Of a DNA stretch of 64,000 bases, positions 15,862-26,100 are shown piece by piece. Source of the DNA: Chloroflexota bacterium. Lineage in GTDB: Bacteria; Chloroflexota; Anaerolineae; Anaerolineales; Villigracilaceae. Made by a program: the position numbers and the translations under genes. The notes under the pieces are model-generated. The model was not told where the DNA came from, did not search any database, and saw only the letters and a list, made by a program, of their open reading frames with translations. Position 1 is the first letter of the stretch, and each line of letters opens with the position of its first letter. The stretch is from positions 62,001-126,000 of the forward strand of contig JACPYX010000021.1 in the NCBI GenBank assembly GCA_016195815.1, given 5' to 3'.

Positions 15862-17226
15862 TTATTTTAGATTGTAAAAAAAGTGGATGAAGGCATCAAT
15901 GCCCTTTGTCCATGTGGGCAGATGCAGTTTCTCGTTCGGCGAATGTGCATCGCAATCGGGCAGGCCAAATCCTGAAAGAACGGAATCAACCCCCAGATGT
16001 TTTTGCAGTTGGACGACCACGCCGATTGAACCGCCTTCGCGCAGGAAATACGGTTTCCTGCCCCAGACTGATTGCATGGCTTTGGACAATGCGACGATGC
16101 CAATATTGTCGCTGCCGACCAAAGCTGCGCCCGCGCCGTGCAGATAGGTCAATTCCCATGTGATATCTTTCGGAGCGTTCTCCTTGAGATATTTTTTCAT
16201 CTGCTTGATGGTCTCTTCGGGCGTTTGATCTGGAACGAGACGGCAGGAAATTTTCGCCATGGCCCAGGCTGGTAACACGGTTTTTGAACCGGGGCCGGTA
16301 AAGCCCGAAAGCAACCCGTTGACTTCGAGTGTGGGCCGTGCGCCCAGACGTTCGGGCACTGTAAAATTCGGTTCGCCCCACAGCGCCGGGACGCCCGTCT
16401 GCTCGATGTACAATTTGTTTGGAAGCGGCAGGCGCGCAAAATCTTCGCGCTCTTTCTTGCTCAACTTGCGCACCTTGTCATAAAAACCGGGCAGCGTTAT
16501 TTTGCCGTTCTTGTCGTGCATGCCTGCGATCAACTCGGCCAAGGCCTGCGCCGGGTTGTGGACCGCTCCGCCGTACAGGCCGGAATGCAAATCTTTTTTC
16601 GGGCCATAAACTTTCAACTCGAAGTAAGCCAGTCCGCGCAGGCCGGTGGTGATGGACGGTTTATCGGGCGCGAGGATTCCAGCGTCGGCGTTCAAACAAA
16701 AATCGGCCTTGAGCAATTCCTTGTGATTCTTGATGAAGTTGTCGAGGTGTTCGGACCCAATTTCTTCCTCGCCTTCGATCAGCCATTTGAGATTGACTGG
16801 CATATCGCCCGCATACATAACGGACTCGGCCGCTTTCAACGAAGCAATCACTTGTCCCTTCATGTCGGCCGAACCGCGCGCAAAAAGATTCTCGCCGCGC
16901 ACGGTCGCTTCAAAGGGCGGTGTCTGCCACAGTTCCAGCGGATCGGCGGGCTGGACATCATAATGGCCGTAGATCATCACGGTTGGCGCAGATTTGCCGG
17001 CGTCCATCCAATCACCGTAAACCACCGGATGTCCGCCGGTGGGCATGATCTGCACGTTGTTCATGCCGATGGTACGCAATTGCGCCGCCATCCACTCGGC
17101 GGCCTTTTGCATGTCTGCCTTGTGTTCGGGGTCCGTCGAAATAGACGGGATCGCCAACACTTCCTTCAACTCGGCCAAAAACCGTTCGTTGTTTTGGCTG
17201 GCAAACTCAAGAGCTTTCTGAAGCAT
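15862..17226 (-). CDS. M20 family dipeptidase (ArgE/DapE/CNDP type)
   Basis: A 454-residue zinc metallopeptidase. The di-metal ligands stand in MIYGHYDVQPAD (His), RGSADMKG (bridging Asp), EGEEEIGSEH (catalytic and metal Glu) and LNADAG (Asp). DLHSGLYGGAVHNP identifies the dimerisation-domain His loop of CNDP-like dipeptidases. It should hydrolyse dipeptides in the cytoplasm. The start at 17226 has AGGAGG upstream. The gene upstream on the same strand encodes an extracytoplasmic peptide/solute-binding protein, consistent with peptide uptake followed by hydrolysis. Confidence 0.92.
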   Translation of the reverse strand: MLQKALEFASQNNERFLAELKEVLAIPSISTDPEHKADMQKAAEWMAAQLRTIGMNNVQIMPTGGHPVVYGDWMDAGKSAPTVMIYGHYDVQPADPLELWQTPPFEATVRGENLFARGSADMKGQVIASLKAAESVMYAGDMPVNLKWLIEGEEEIGSEHLDNFIKNHKELLKADFCLNADAGILAPDKPSITTGLRGLAYFELKVYGPKKDLHSGLYGGAVHNPAQALAELIAGMHDKNGKITLPGFYDKVRKLSKKEREDFARLPLPNKLYIEQTGVPALWGEPNFTVPERLGARPTLEVNGLLSGFTGPGSKTVLPAWAMAKISCRLVPDQTPEETIKQMKKYLKENAPKDITWELTYLHGAGAALVGSDNIGIVALSKAMQSVWGRKPYFLREGGSIGVVVQLQKHLGVDSVLSGFGLPDCDAHSPNEKLHLPTWTKGIDAFIHFFYNLK

Positions 17227-17250
17227 CGTGCCTCCTAATTTTCAAACAGG

Positions 17251-18936
17251 TTATGGGCCAATAGTGGGGACGGGCGTCTGTTCAAGCGAACGGCGCGTGA
17301 CCAGGAACCAATCTGCGATGAAAGCCAGGCGATCACTGGTGTCGTAAAGCGGGGCAACTTGCGCCCCGCGCACTTGCACATCCACGCCATATGAATAAAC
17401 CGGGTAATACAATGGCAGGGATGGAATCTCTTTAGAGAAGATAACCTGGAAGTTGCGATACAAGCGTGCGCGCGCCGTGAAATCGGTCTCGGTACGCGCC
17501 TGTTCGAGATACTCGCTGGCTGTACGATTATCCCATTGTGAATAATTCTGCCCGCCAACGGCTTCAGCCTGATGCCAAAACGGATAAGGATCGGGGTCGG
17601 GAGTGCGGGCCAGATTCATGTCCACCAGCGCGGCCTGATAGGAACGCGTTGAAAGATAAGACGGAACCATCTGATCGTACGGTACGGGCTGTAAATTTGC
17701 CTGCACCCCGATCTGCGCCCATTGCTGTTGAATGGCCTGGGCAATTTGTGTATGCAGCGTGTCGTCGGGATATATAAGCGTAAAGTTCAACGCGACGTTA
17801 TCCTTGGAACGAACCGTCCCGCCGCTGGCCGGGATCACATAGCCTTCGTCTTTGAGCAGTGAAATCGCCGCATCAGGATCATAGTTGATATGTTCAATGC
17901 CATCGTAATACGCCCATGAACCGGGCAGAATTGGGCTGTCTGCCACGATACCCTGGCCCTGCAGGAAAGCGGACACAATATAATCGCGATTCATGCCGAG
18001 CAAGAGCGCGCGGCGTACCTTGGCGTTCTGCAAGAATTGAACTTCATTGTTCTTGAGATTGAGCATGACCATACTCATCTGCGGCAGGCGGGCCGTATAA
18101 ACTGAGAGATTGGAATCGGTTAGCGCTTGCGCGAGAATATCGGGAGTGACCTGGCTGATGCCAAGTACTTCACCCTGCTTGTACGCGTCGAACGCAGATT
18201 TGGAATCGGCGTAATAGCGAAAGACCACCTGTAGAATAAATGGCTTCTTCCCGTAATAAGAATCATTAAGGGTCAACACTATGCCAGTGATCTTGCCGCC
18301 GCTTACCAGCAAACGATCAAATTTATACGGGCCGCTGCCGATAGGATTGATATTAAAATCCGCGTTGGCAAATTGATCGGCTGATACTGATCCCAGGATA
18401 TGCTGTGGAAGCACCCCGAATGTCACATAATCGAGAAAAGGCGCGAAGGGTTCAGGCAGGGTGAATTTAATATTGCGCCCGTCCAGCTTTTTGACCTCGA
18501 TCTGATTCCACAGATCTTTCACATCTTGCGGAAAAAATGAACTCGTCTTGATCAGGCCGATGGTAAAGATTACGTCATCACTTGTGACGGGTGTGCCATC
18601 CTGCCAGACCGCGTTGGCGCGGATTGTAAAATTGTAAACGGTGCCGTCAGGTGTTGTTCCCCACGCCTCGGCCAGGTCCGGTTGCGGCAAACCGCGCGAA
18701 TCAAATTTAATAAGACCGCTAAATAATAAGCGGTCAATATCGCGGTCGGCAGGGTTGTTCCAATCTAAAAGCGGATTGAGACGGCCCAGAGAGCCAATCA
18801 ATGCTTCGGTGTAGACGCCGCCGCTGGTAGGCTCTGGCGAGATGGGCGTCAGAACCGGTTGCTGACTCACCAACAACAAAGCCACAACCACCAGAGTCAC
18901 AACGACGACCAAAATCTGCCAGCGTAATCGTTTCAT
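17251..18936 (-). CDS. ABC transporter substrate-binding protein, family 5 (peptide/nickel type)
   Basis: About 561 residues from the ATG at 18936 (MKRLRWQ). The longer frame from TTG at 18966 runs into the hairpin after secG and is less likely. A single uncleaved-looking N-terminal membrane segment (LVVVVTLVVVALLLV) would tether it outside the cell. Family 5 features are RLLFSGLIKFDSRGLPQPDLAEAW, the internal KFTLPEPFAPFL and the C-terminal SLPLYYPVYSYGV. It binds oligopeptides or related solutes. No permease or ATPase gene adjoins, so its transporter lies elsewhere or it is an orphan. It precedes the M20 dipeptidase. Confidence 0.88.
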   Translation of the reverse strand: MKRLRWQILVVVVTLVVVALLLVSQQPVLTPISPEPTSGGVYTEALIGSLGRLNPLLDWNNPADRDIDRLLFSGLIKFDSRGLPQPDLAEAWGTTPDGTVYNFTIRANAVWQDGTPVTSDDVIFTIGLIKTSSFFPQDVKDLWNQIEVKKLDGRNIKFTLPEPFAPFLDYVTFGVLPQHILGSVSADQFANADFNINPIGSGPYKFDRLLVSGGKITGIVLTLNDSYYGKKPFILQVVFRYYADSKSAFDAYKQGEVLGISQVTPDILAQALTDSNLSVYTARLPQMSMVMLNLKNNEVQFLQNAKVRRALLLGMNRDYIVSAFLQGQGIVADSPILPGSWAYYDGIEHINYDPDAAISLLKDEGYVIPASGGTVRSKDNVALNFTLIYPDDTLHTQIAQAIQQQWAQIGVQANLQPVPYDQMVPSYLSTRSYQAALVDMNLARTPDPDPYPFWHQAEAVGGQNYSQWDNRTASEYLEQARTETDFTARARLYRNFQVIFSKEIPSLPLYYPVYSYGVDVQVRGAQVAPLYDTSDRLAFIADWFLVTRRSLEQTPVPTIGP

Positions 18937-18950
18937 GGATTCAAATAAAG

Positions 18951-19000
18951 AAAAGCCGCGTGCCAATCCTTGCCGTACCAGGCAGGGATAAGCGGCCTTT
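18951..19000 (-). terminator. Two-level hairpin after secG
   Basis: An outer arm pair (AAAAGCCGC with GCGGCCTTT, one mismatch) encloses an inner 7-bp stem (18968-18974 with 18981-18987). On the minus strand it ends in TTTTCTTT. It probably terminates or attenuates transcription between secG and the binding-protein gene. Confidence 0.55.
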
Positions 19001-19014
19001 CTATAAAGAGTTTG

Positions 19015-19239
19015 CTAGCGCCCGAGAACGACGACCAGGACCGCGAGGGTGAAAAAAGCCACGCTCAATACGATCGTGATCCAGAATAGAACGCGTTCGA
19101 TGCCGCGGCGCGCAGTAAATACACTGCTGGCGTCGGAACCGGTCAGGCCGCCCAGGCCCGCCCCCTTGCTCTGCAGAAGTACGCTGAGAATGAGTCCGAC
19201 CGAGGTTATAATCAGCGCGATATCCAAAAACTTTAACAT
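19015..19239 (-). CDS. secG: Preprotein translocase subunit SecG
   Basis: A 74-residue protein with two transmembrane helices. The first runs over LDIALIITSVGLILSVLLQS and the second over VLFWITIVLSVAFFTLAVLVVVL. The cytoplasmic loop KGAGLGGLTG is the conserved SecG signature. SecG assists SecYE/SecA in protein export. Length and topology are normal. It has an AGGAGG site. It appears monocistronic, or weakly linked to the downstream binding-protein gene through the hairpin at 18951-19000. Confidence 0.95.
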   Translation of the reverse strand: MLKFLDIALIITSVGLILSVLLQSKGAGLGGLTGSDASSVFTARRGIERVLFWITIVLSVAFFTLAVLVVVLGR

Positions 19240-19388
19240 GCGTGTGCCTCCTGAAATTTAGCGGGCAAATTATACCTGTTATCGAGGAAACTCGTCAACC
19301 AACCTTTGTTCAAGCGAAATCCAAAATCGCAAAAACCAATCCGCATAGAAAATAACCCATGATAAAAAATCTCCCCGGGATGAATTTC

Positions 19389-20450
19389 ATGGAAGAAATT
19401 ATCATCAATTTGCACATGCACACCCGCTATTCTGACGGCGGGGGAAGCCATCACGATATCGCAACCGCGGCGCTCCATTGCGGCCTTGACGCAGTTATCG
19501 TCACTGATCACAATGTGCTGGTCAAAGATTTTGAACGATATGTCTCAAACGGGCGGCGAAAAGTATTGATGCTGATCGGCGAGGAAGTCCATGATCAGGG
19601 CCGGAAACCGCAAAAGAACCACCTGCTGGTGTTCGGCGCAAACCAGGAACTGGCAACTTATTCCAGCGACCCGCAGGCCCTGATAAATGCCGCAAAAGAT
19701 TCTGGCGGACTTTCATTCATAGCGCATCCCAACGATCCGGCCGCGCCGACCTTCAATGAAACGGACATTTCATGGGAAGATTGGACTGTCACGAACTACA
19801 CTGGCATTGAACTTTGGAACGGTCTTAGCGAACTCAAGACCCTCGTACCCACAAAACTTCACGGGGTTTTCTACGCTTACTTTCCCGCGCTGGTCGCGCA
19901 TCACCCCATCCCAGACACGCTTCGCAAGTGGGACGAATTGCTAACAGGCGGCAGCCGTGTGGTCGCCATCGGTGGCTCGGACGCGCACGCTACCCGCCTG
20001 CGTCTTGGCTTGTTGAGCCGCATCATCTATCCTTACGATTTCCATTTCAAGGCTATCAACACGCATGTCATCCTTTCCAAACCTTTGACCGCGGATGTCA
20101 ACGCAGATAAACAGATGATCTATGAAGCCCTATCCGCCGGACATTGTTTTGTCGGATATGATCTTCCCGCTTCGACGCGCGGCTTCCGCTTCAGCGCCCA
20201 GGGACGTGAAAGGACCGCCATTATGGGAGATGAGATCTCTGCCCGCGGCGGGGTGACGTTGCAGGCGCATCTGCCGCACGCGGCTGAGATCAAATTTATC
20301 AAAGACGGACAGGTGATCCAAATAACAAAAGGCCAACAGGCTTCGACCTGCACTGTAACCGAGCCGGGCGTCTATCGGGTGGAGGCTTATCGGAACTATC
20401 TCGGGCTGAGACGAGGCTGGATTTTTAGCAACCCGATTTACGTCCGCTGA
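19389..20450 (+). CDS. PHP-domain metal-dependent phosphoesterase
   Basis: About 353 residues if translation starts at the ATG at 19389; ATGs at 19359 and 19380 are in frame and no good ribosome site separates them. The PHP motifs are clear: INLHMHTRYSDGG (two His, Asp), AVIVTDHNV (Asp-His) and FIAHPNDP, with GGSDAHATRLR near residue 215. These coordinate a multinuclear metal site as in histidinol phosphatase and the DNA polymerase PHP domain. The last ~90 residues form an extra beta-rich domain. The substrate is unknown; PHP phosphoesterases of this size act on small phosphates or nucleotides. Confidence 0.82.
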   Translation: MEEIIINLHMHTRYSDGGGSHHDIATAALHCGLDAVIVTDHNVLVKDFERYVSNGRRKVLMLIGEEVHDQGRKPQKNHLLVFGANQELATYSSDPQALINAAKDSGGLSFIAHPNDPAAPTFNETDISWEDWTVTNYTGIELWNGLSELKTLVPTKLHGVFYAYFPALVAHHPIPDTLRKWDELLTGGSRVVAIGGSDAHATRLRLGLLSRIIYPYDFHFKAINTHVILSKPLTADVNADKQMIYEALSAGHCFVGYDLPASTRGFRFSAQGRERTAIMGDEISARGGVTLQAHLPHAAEIKFIKDGQVIQITKGQQASTCTVTEPGVYRVEAYRNYLGLRRGWIFSNPIYVR

Positions 20451-20537
20451 GAGGCGGAATTCTCCCTCCCCAAATCCACGAACTTGGCGTACAATCAGCC
20501 CGCTTATAAAAAGGTACGTCTCACACAAACGTCCCTT

Positions 20538-20558
20538 CCGCTCCTGGCAGGCCCGCGG
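20538..20558 (+). promoter_or_regulatory. rpsF leader: Possible S6:S18-binding leader hairpin
   Basis: In the rpsF 5' leader CCGC (20538-20541) pairs with GCGG (20555-20558) and CCT with AGG, leaving a CCC bulge next to GCGG. The known S6:S18 autoregulatory motif is a hairpin with a bulged CCG in this position. The match is by eye and short. Confidence 0.35.
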
Positions 20559-20595
20559 CTTGAACAAGAGCAATCCCATGGAAAGGAGGCATCCC

Positions 20596-20880
20596 ATGCG
20601 TAATTACGAATTAGTTTGTATTATCCAGACTGACTTGGACGAACTTGCTTTTACCGGAGTCCTTGACCGTGTTAAAAACTGGGTGACCGAGTCTGGTGGA
20701 AGCGTAGACAAGGTGGATATCTGGGGCAAGCGTAAAATGGCTTACCAGATCAAGAAACAACGCGAAGGCAACTATGTGTTGTGGAACTTGTCCCTCGACC
20801 CCAAAGCCACCAGCGGACTGGAGCAGAACATTCGCTATACTGAAACCGTTCTGCGTCACATGCTGACGCTGGTCGGTTAA
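20596..20880 (+). CDS. rpsF: 30S ribosomal protein S6
   Basis: A 94-residue protein from the ATG at 20596, which is preceded by AAAGGAGG; the in-frame ATG at 20560 has no such site. MRNYELVCIIQTDL, the central VDIWGKRKMAYQIKKQREGNYVLW (broken here only by family variation) and the C-terminal TVLRHMLTLV are typical of S6, which binds 16S rRNA together with S18. It leads the operon rpsF-ssb-rpsR, the usual bacterial order. Confidence 0.97.
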   Translation: MRNYELVCIIQTDLDELAFTGVLDRVKNWVTESGGSVDKVDIWGKRKMAYQIKKQREGNYVLWNLSLDPKATSGLEQNIRYTETVLRHMLTLVG

Positions 20881-20916
20881 TTTATTGATATCTCGGTTTT
20901 TTTAAAGGAGAACGCC

Positions 20917-21327
20917 ATGAGCCGAGGCTTGAACAAAGTTATAATCATTGGGCATTTGGGCAAAGACCCGGAAATGCGCTATACGCCCTCTGGCCGCCCT
21001 GTCACCACTTTTACGGTTGCCGTGAGCCGTTCATGGAATAGCGCCGATGGTGAACGCCATAGCGAGACTGAATGGTTCAACATTGTGGCATGGGGTAATC
21101 TCGCAGAGATCTGCAAACAATATCTCACCAAGGGCCAGCAGGTTTACGTTGAAGGCCGCTTACAGACCCGCCGCTGGGACGATAAGGAAGGTCAGAAACA
21201 CACCAGTGTGGAGATTGTCGCCAATGAGATGATGATGCTTGAACGCCGCGATGCGAATCATGCACACGATGACCAATCCGCGCCCGCGGATGAGCCTGTT
21301 GCCAATGAAGATGAATTTCCCTTCTAG
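20917..21327 (+). CDS. ssb: Single-stranded DNA-binding protein
   Basis: A 136-residue OB-fold protein. LNKVIIIGHLGKDPEMRYTP and the strand WFNIVAWGNLAEICKQYL match bacterial SSB, and YVEGRLQTRRWDD follows. The disordered C-terminal tail ends in EDEFPF, the acidic tip that recruits repair and replication partners (usual form DDDIPF). It lies between rpsF and rpsR and carries a good AAAGGAG site. Confidence 0.97.
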   Translation: MSRGLNKVIIIGHLGKDPEMRYTPSGRPVTTFTVAVSRSWNSADGERHSETEWFNIVAWGNLAEICKQYLTKGQQVYVEGRLQTRRWDDKEGQKHTSVEIVANEMMMLERRDANHAHDDQSAPADEPVANEDEFPF

Positions 21328-21361
21328 CACCCTTGTGGCGCTGGAAAATATGGAGTAAAGA

Positions 21362-21664
21362 ATGGCTGAAGAACGAGAACGAAATTACAACTCATCGGGT
21401 TCGGAAGGCGGACCCGGCGGCGAACGCCGTTATTTCGCCCGCCCAAAGACCTGTCAGTTCTGTGCTGACAAAACCATCACCATTGACTATAAAAAGGTGG
21501 ATATGCTCAAACGCCTGGTCACTGATGAAGGCAAGATCCGTCCCCGCCGGCAAACCGGCACTTGCGCCAAACACCAGCGCGTGCTGGCTGGGGCCATCAA
21601 ACAAGCCCGCCAGATCGCCCTGCTGCCCTTCACCGGGGCGCGTTGGGAAGATATGAGCCGTTAG
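21362..21664 (+). CDS. rpsR: 30S ribosomal protein S18
   Basis: A 100-residue protein, slightly longer than usual because of a Gly/Ser/Arg-rich N-terminal extension. The S18 core is clear: [20 protein letters not shown], then [19 protein letters not shown] with IALLPFT at the end. S18 binds 16S rRNA with S6. It is the third gene of the rpsF operon. The Cys of the N-terminal zinc-binding type are partly kept (CQFC, then a later Cys). Confidence 0.96.
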   Translation: MAEERERNYNSSGSEGGPGGERRYFARPKTCQFCADKTITIDYKKVDMLKRLVTDEGKIRPRRQTGTCAKHQRVLAGAIKQARQIALLPFTGARWEDMSR

Positions 21665-21678
21665 CATCGAAACCCAGC

Positions 21679-21703
21679 GGGGCATGGACACCTTCCATGC
21701 CCC
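21679..21703 (+). terminator. Hairpin after rpsR
   Basis: A 10-bp perfect stem (GGGGCATGGA arms) with a 5-base loop lies 15 bases past the rpsR stop. The following T-tract is weak, so it may terminate only partly before the foldase gene. Confidence 0.55.
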
Positions 21704-21728
21704 GAATTTCTATTAGGAGTATAAACAC

Positions 21729-23048
21729 ATGGCTAACCCGCGGGACAATAAACCCGTGATCCATACAAAGAAGCATATCGCCCGCCTCGAGCGCGAGCGA
21801 AAGCAAACCCGCATTATTTTGTTTTCTTTCATCGGCATTGTTGTGCTCATCATCGGCCTGCTGGTTTACGGATATTTGGACGTCAAATATTTCCAGGCCC
21901 GCCGTGCGGTCGCGACAGTTGGCAATGTCAGCATTACCACCGGGGAATGGCAGGCGCGCGTCCGCATGGAGCGCGGGCGCTTGATCAATCAAATGGCAAC
22001 TTATCAACAATATGCCCAGGTCTTCGGCCTCGACACCACTCAACAGGTTCAGCAACTTGCATCGCAGTTAAGCGACTCGACCTCGCTCGGCCAGTCCATC
22101 CTTGACCGGATGATAAATGAAGAATTGATCCGTCAGGAAGCTGCAAAACGCGGCATCACTGCCAGCCCGGAAGAAATAGATAAGGCCATCCAGGAATCCT
22201 ATCGCTATTATGCTAACGGCACTCCTACACCCACCATCACGCCGACGCAAGTCATTTTCCCAACACTATCGGCAGATACCCTGAAGATCGTCACCATCAC
22301 CCCAACCCCAACACAATTCTTGACCCCAACCACGGCTCCCACCGCCACCCAGGATCCGCTGGCATCACCAACAGTTACTCCCACTTTCGAGCCGACGTTC
22401 ACCCCCGGCCCGACGGCTACTGTGACGCCAACATCCACTCCCGCGCCGACAGCCACGCCTTATACCTTGCAAGGCTTCCAGGATCAATATAAAAAAGGCG
22501 TTGATTCGCTGGTTCAATTTGGCCTGACATCCGATCAGGTGCGTAAGTTGTATCAAACCAATGTTTTGCGAGATAAACTTTTGGCGATCATCGCCGCAGA
22601 TACACCGCGTATTCAGGAACAGGTTTGGGCGCGACAAATCCTCGTCAAGGATGAGGCGGCCGCCAAACTGGTCGAGGATCGTCTTGCCAAAGGCGAAGAT
22701 TTCACCGCTGTCGCAAAAGAAGTATCCATAGACACTGGCTCCGCTCCGAAAGGCGGTGACCTGGGCTGGTTCGGCAAGGGCGTTATGATACCCGAATTTG
22801 AAACCGCGGCTTTCAGTCAGAAAGTCGGCGAGATCGGCGCACCCGTGAAATCCCAATTCGGATATCACATTATCCAAGTGCTTGCCCATACCAATATTCC
22901 GTTGGATGCAAACGGCTATGAACAGGCGCGCCAGCAGGCCTTTCTCGATTGGCTGAAGACTCTTCGCGATGAATATAAAGTGAAGACATACGACATCTGG
23001 CAGGCCATCGTTCCCACCGACCCGTCCATCCCGCTCACTAGCCAGTAA
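21729..23048 (+). CDS. Membrane-anchored parvulin-type peptidyl-prolyl isomerase (SurA/PrsA-like)
   Basis: A 439-residue protein. A basic cytoplasmic N terminus is followed by one membrane helix (about 28-48), a SurA-N-like helical chaperone region (about 60-160), a long Thr/Pro-rich tract (164-244, repeated TPTP), the rest of the chaperone helices, and a parvulin domain (about 297-390) with ARQILVKDEAAAK, GGDLGWFGKG and SQFGYHIIQVL. It should assist folding of exported proteins on the outer face of the membrane. The Pro/Thr tract interrupts the chaperone region rather than sitting at the end, which is unusual. A strong terminator follows. Confidence 0.9.
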   Translation: MANPRDNKPVIHTKKHIARLERERKQTRIILFSFIGIVVLIIGLLVYGYLDVKYFQARRAVATVGNVSITTGEWQARVRMERGRLINQMATYQQYAQVFGLDTTQQVQQLASQLSDSTSLGQSILDRMINEELIRQEAAKRGITASPEEIDKAIQESYRYYANGTPTPTITPTQVIFPTLSADTLKIVTITPTPTQFLTPTTAPTATQDPLASPTVTPTFEPTFTPGPTATVTPTSTPAPTATPYTLQGFQDQYKKGVDSLVQFGLTSDQVRKLYQTNVLRDKLLAIIAADTPRIQEQVWARQILVKDEAAAKLVEDRLAKGEDFTAVAKEVSIDTGSAPKGGDLGWFGKGVMIPEFETAAFSQKVGEIGAPVKSQFGYHIIQVLAHTNIPLDANGYEQARQQAFLDWLKTLRDEYKVKTYDIWQAIVPTDPSIPLTSQ

Positions 23049-23054
23049 GAAAAT

Positions 23055-23088
23055 AAAATCGCCGGCCTTGCAAAAGGCCGGCGATTTT
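23055..23088. terminator. Bidirectional terminator between the foldase gene and smc
   Basis: A perfect 15-bp stem (AAAATCGCCGGCCTT arms, 23055-23069 with 23074-23088) and a 4-base loop, with A-tract and T-tract on either side. It lies between two convergent genes. Confidence 0.92.
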
Positions 23089-23103
23089 TCATTTAGCGAG
23101 TAA

Positions 23104-26100
23104 TTATCCTCGACTATTCCCCAGCATCTCGTCACTGATCTCATCCAGTTTCAAACTGATGATCTGACTCGACGAGTCGCGTCCCATTGTCACACCGTAG
23201 ATGATATCCGCGGCCTGCACGGTGTTGCGGTTGTGCGTGATGATGATGAACTGCGTATCTTTGCTCAAATCCACCAGCAGGTCGCGGAAGCGGCCCACGT
23301 TGGCTTCGTCGAGCATGGCGTCCACTTCATCCATCACGCAGACCGGCGTGGGCGAAACCTTCAGCAAGGCGAAGACCAGCGCAATAGCCGTCAGACTGCG
23401 CTCACCGCCTGAAAGCAAAGACAAGCCCTGCTCGCGGCGCCCGGGCAGGCGCGCTTCGATCTCGATGCCGGTGTCCACTAAATTGTCGGGGTCGGTCAAT
23501 GCCAAGCGCGCCGAGCCCCCGCCAAACAGCCGGGTAAAGATGGCGCGGAATTGTTTATCCACGGCCTCATACGTTTTCGCGAATTCCTGCCGCGTCAACT
23601 CATCCAACTCAGCGATGACCTGGCGCAAATCCGTCTCGGCCTGGCGCAAATCATGGATCTGCGTGGACATGAACGAATAACGCTCGGACTCCGAATCGAA
23701 TTCCTTCTTCGCATCCGGGTTGATCGGCCCCATGCGCCGCAGGCGGGCGCGTTGCTGGGACATTTGTTCTTCGAGTTCCGGTGCGATCAGCGTCACCACC
23801 GGCAACTGTTCAACGATGCCCTCGAAGGGCAGCGGCACCGGGCCATCCACATTGGCGGCATACTCGAACGACACCAGGCCAAAATCATCTATGACTCTTT
23901 GCTGTAAAGAATCCAGCGCTCCCAGGCGGCGTGTCTGATCAAGCTGAATCTGTCCGAGTGTGCGCTCGGCGTTCGAGAAATTTCTCAGCGCGTTCGCTTC
24001 GATTTCCTGCAAACGTTTTTCTTCCTGCTCGGCAGTTTCCAAATCTTTTTCAGCCGGGTCAATGAGCGCGTGCAACTCTTCGATCTGGCTTTGCAACTCG
24101 CGCTCACGGGCTTGCAGGACGGTCCTTTCTTCTTCGAGCTCCCTCAACGAAGAATCGGCTTCGCCCAAACGCGCCTGCACCTCCTGCTGTTGACTCGCAA
24201 AACGATCAATCGTCTGCTGGCGTTCAGATTTGCGCGACTGCGCGCCGTTTGCAGATTGATCCATGACCGCCACGCGCGTATTCCAATATGACACCTGCTC
24301 CTGTACTTCATCGAGACTCAGATCGCTTAATTGACTCGATAAGAGTCGGATGTCATCCTGCGCCTGCGCGGATTTCGCTTCATTTTCCGAAGCCGAAGCG
24401 GACAGCCGTTCCCGGTCATTTTCCGCGTCTGAAATTTCTTTTTGCAAATCGGCGCTCTGGGATTTCTGCCAATCGAACTGACGGCGCGCCGCTTCGAGAT
24501 CGATCAAAGTTTTTTGTTCGGCAGATTGCGCCGCTTCAAAACTTGCGCGCGCTTTTCGCAGCGCATCTTCGCGCGCAGATTGTTCGCGTTGCGCGGCTGA
24601 AAATTCATTGGAAAGTTGTTCGACGGCCTGGTTCAAATCGTCGAGGCGGGTGTTGAGTCCGGCCAGGGTTTCGGTCAATTCTCTTTTTTGGCGCGGCCGG
24701 CTGAGGGTCGAAACTGAAGCGGATTTTCCGGCGATGATGAGTCCATCGCCGCGAAAAACTTCGCCGCGCAGAGTCGCCACGCGCGCATGAGTCGGAAGGC
24801 CGGTTAACAATCTTCGAGCCGACGAACGATCGCGCGCAATGAGCGTGTGTCCGAGCAGGAGATTCACAACAGCGCGCAATTCCTCTGGAGCTTTGACCAG
24901 TTCGGATGCCAGGCCGATGCAATCGGAATCATTGGATCGGTTGAGCGGGGTACTATCCCGCTGTGCGAGCGGAAGCAGCGCGGCGCGCCCGGCCTCATCG
25001 GATTCAAGCAGGAGCAGGGCTTCTTCAACTTGATTCGATTCGAGCAGGACGGCGTCGAGCGTATCGCCGAGCGCGGCGGCAATGGCGGTTTCAAGTTCGG
25101 CGGGAACGTCGAGCGCCGCGCTGAGCGCGCCGCGCGCAGTGAGGCGCGACTGGCGGGCGGCATCCAGCAGGTAGCGCGCGCCATCGGCGTAACCGGCCAG
25201 CGATTGTTCAGCCTGCGCCAGGATGTCGAGTTGTGCTTGCGCCCGCGAGTATTCAGCCTGACGGACGACGCGTTCTTCAAGTTTGGCGCGGCGTTCTGAA
25301 TCGATCCTGGCTGATTCTTTTTTCTTTGCTTCCAATTCAGCTTCGGCCTTGCGATGCGCCCCTTCAATTTCGATGCGGGTTTCAATGGCGGCGCGATAAT
25401 TTTGTTCCAGTTTCTTAACTTCAGATTCGGCAGATTGAATAGCCTGCTGAACCGATGCCAGTTTTTGTTTTTGGGTTTCAAGCCGCGCGGCTAGTTCGTC
25501 GAGACGGGCCTGTGTTTCTGCTTTTTGGGCGTGAAGCGCATTGATAACCGCGCGGGCAGATTGAAGTTTTTCTTCGGCAGTTGAACGGTCGGCCTGGCGC
25601 GATTGCAGCATTGCTTGTGCGTTTGCAAGTTGCGCTTTAGCTTCGTCATATTCAACCTGCAAACGAACAGCTTCCTGTTCCATTTCAGAGAAACGCTCAC
25701 GCGCCAATTTTTCTTCATTGGCAGCGCGCTCTTGTTCGGAGATCAGCGCGGCCTGCGAGTTGGTCAAGGCGCGGCGGCGTTCGTCCAACACCGCCAGATC
25801 GCGGCTGGAAGATTCGCGCTGGCTGTGCAATTCAGACGACTGGCGATGCCAGGCGTTGAGCTGGGCGCGCAGTCCGCTCAGGCGTTCGCGAAATACGCCG
25901 TATTCGGTTTGTGCCTTGAGATGGGCCGCGCGCGCTTCGTGAACTTTGCCCTCCTGCATCTGTGCGGTCTCGCGTGTGGCGTTTAATTCCTGCTGGGCAT
26001 GATGCCAGTGAAAGCCATACCATTCGCGTAAAAGCACACGCAGGTCGGCTTGCGCGGCGATGTATTCAATCGAACGGCGCGCCTGGCGTTCAAGACTCTT

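Noticed and set aside
16516-17238. Long plus-strand ORF antisense to the M20 peptidase
   Set aside because: It lies wholly inside a confidently identified gene, has no recognisable domain and no initiation signal.
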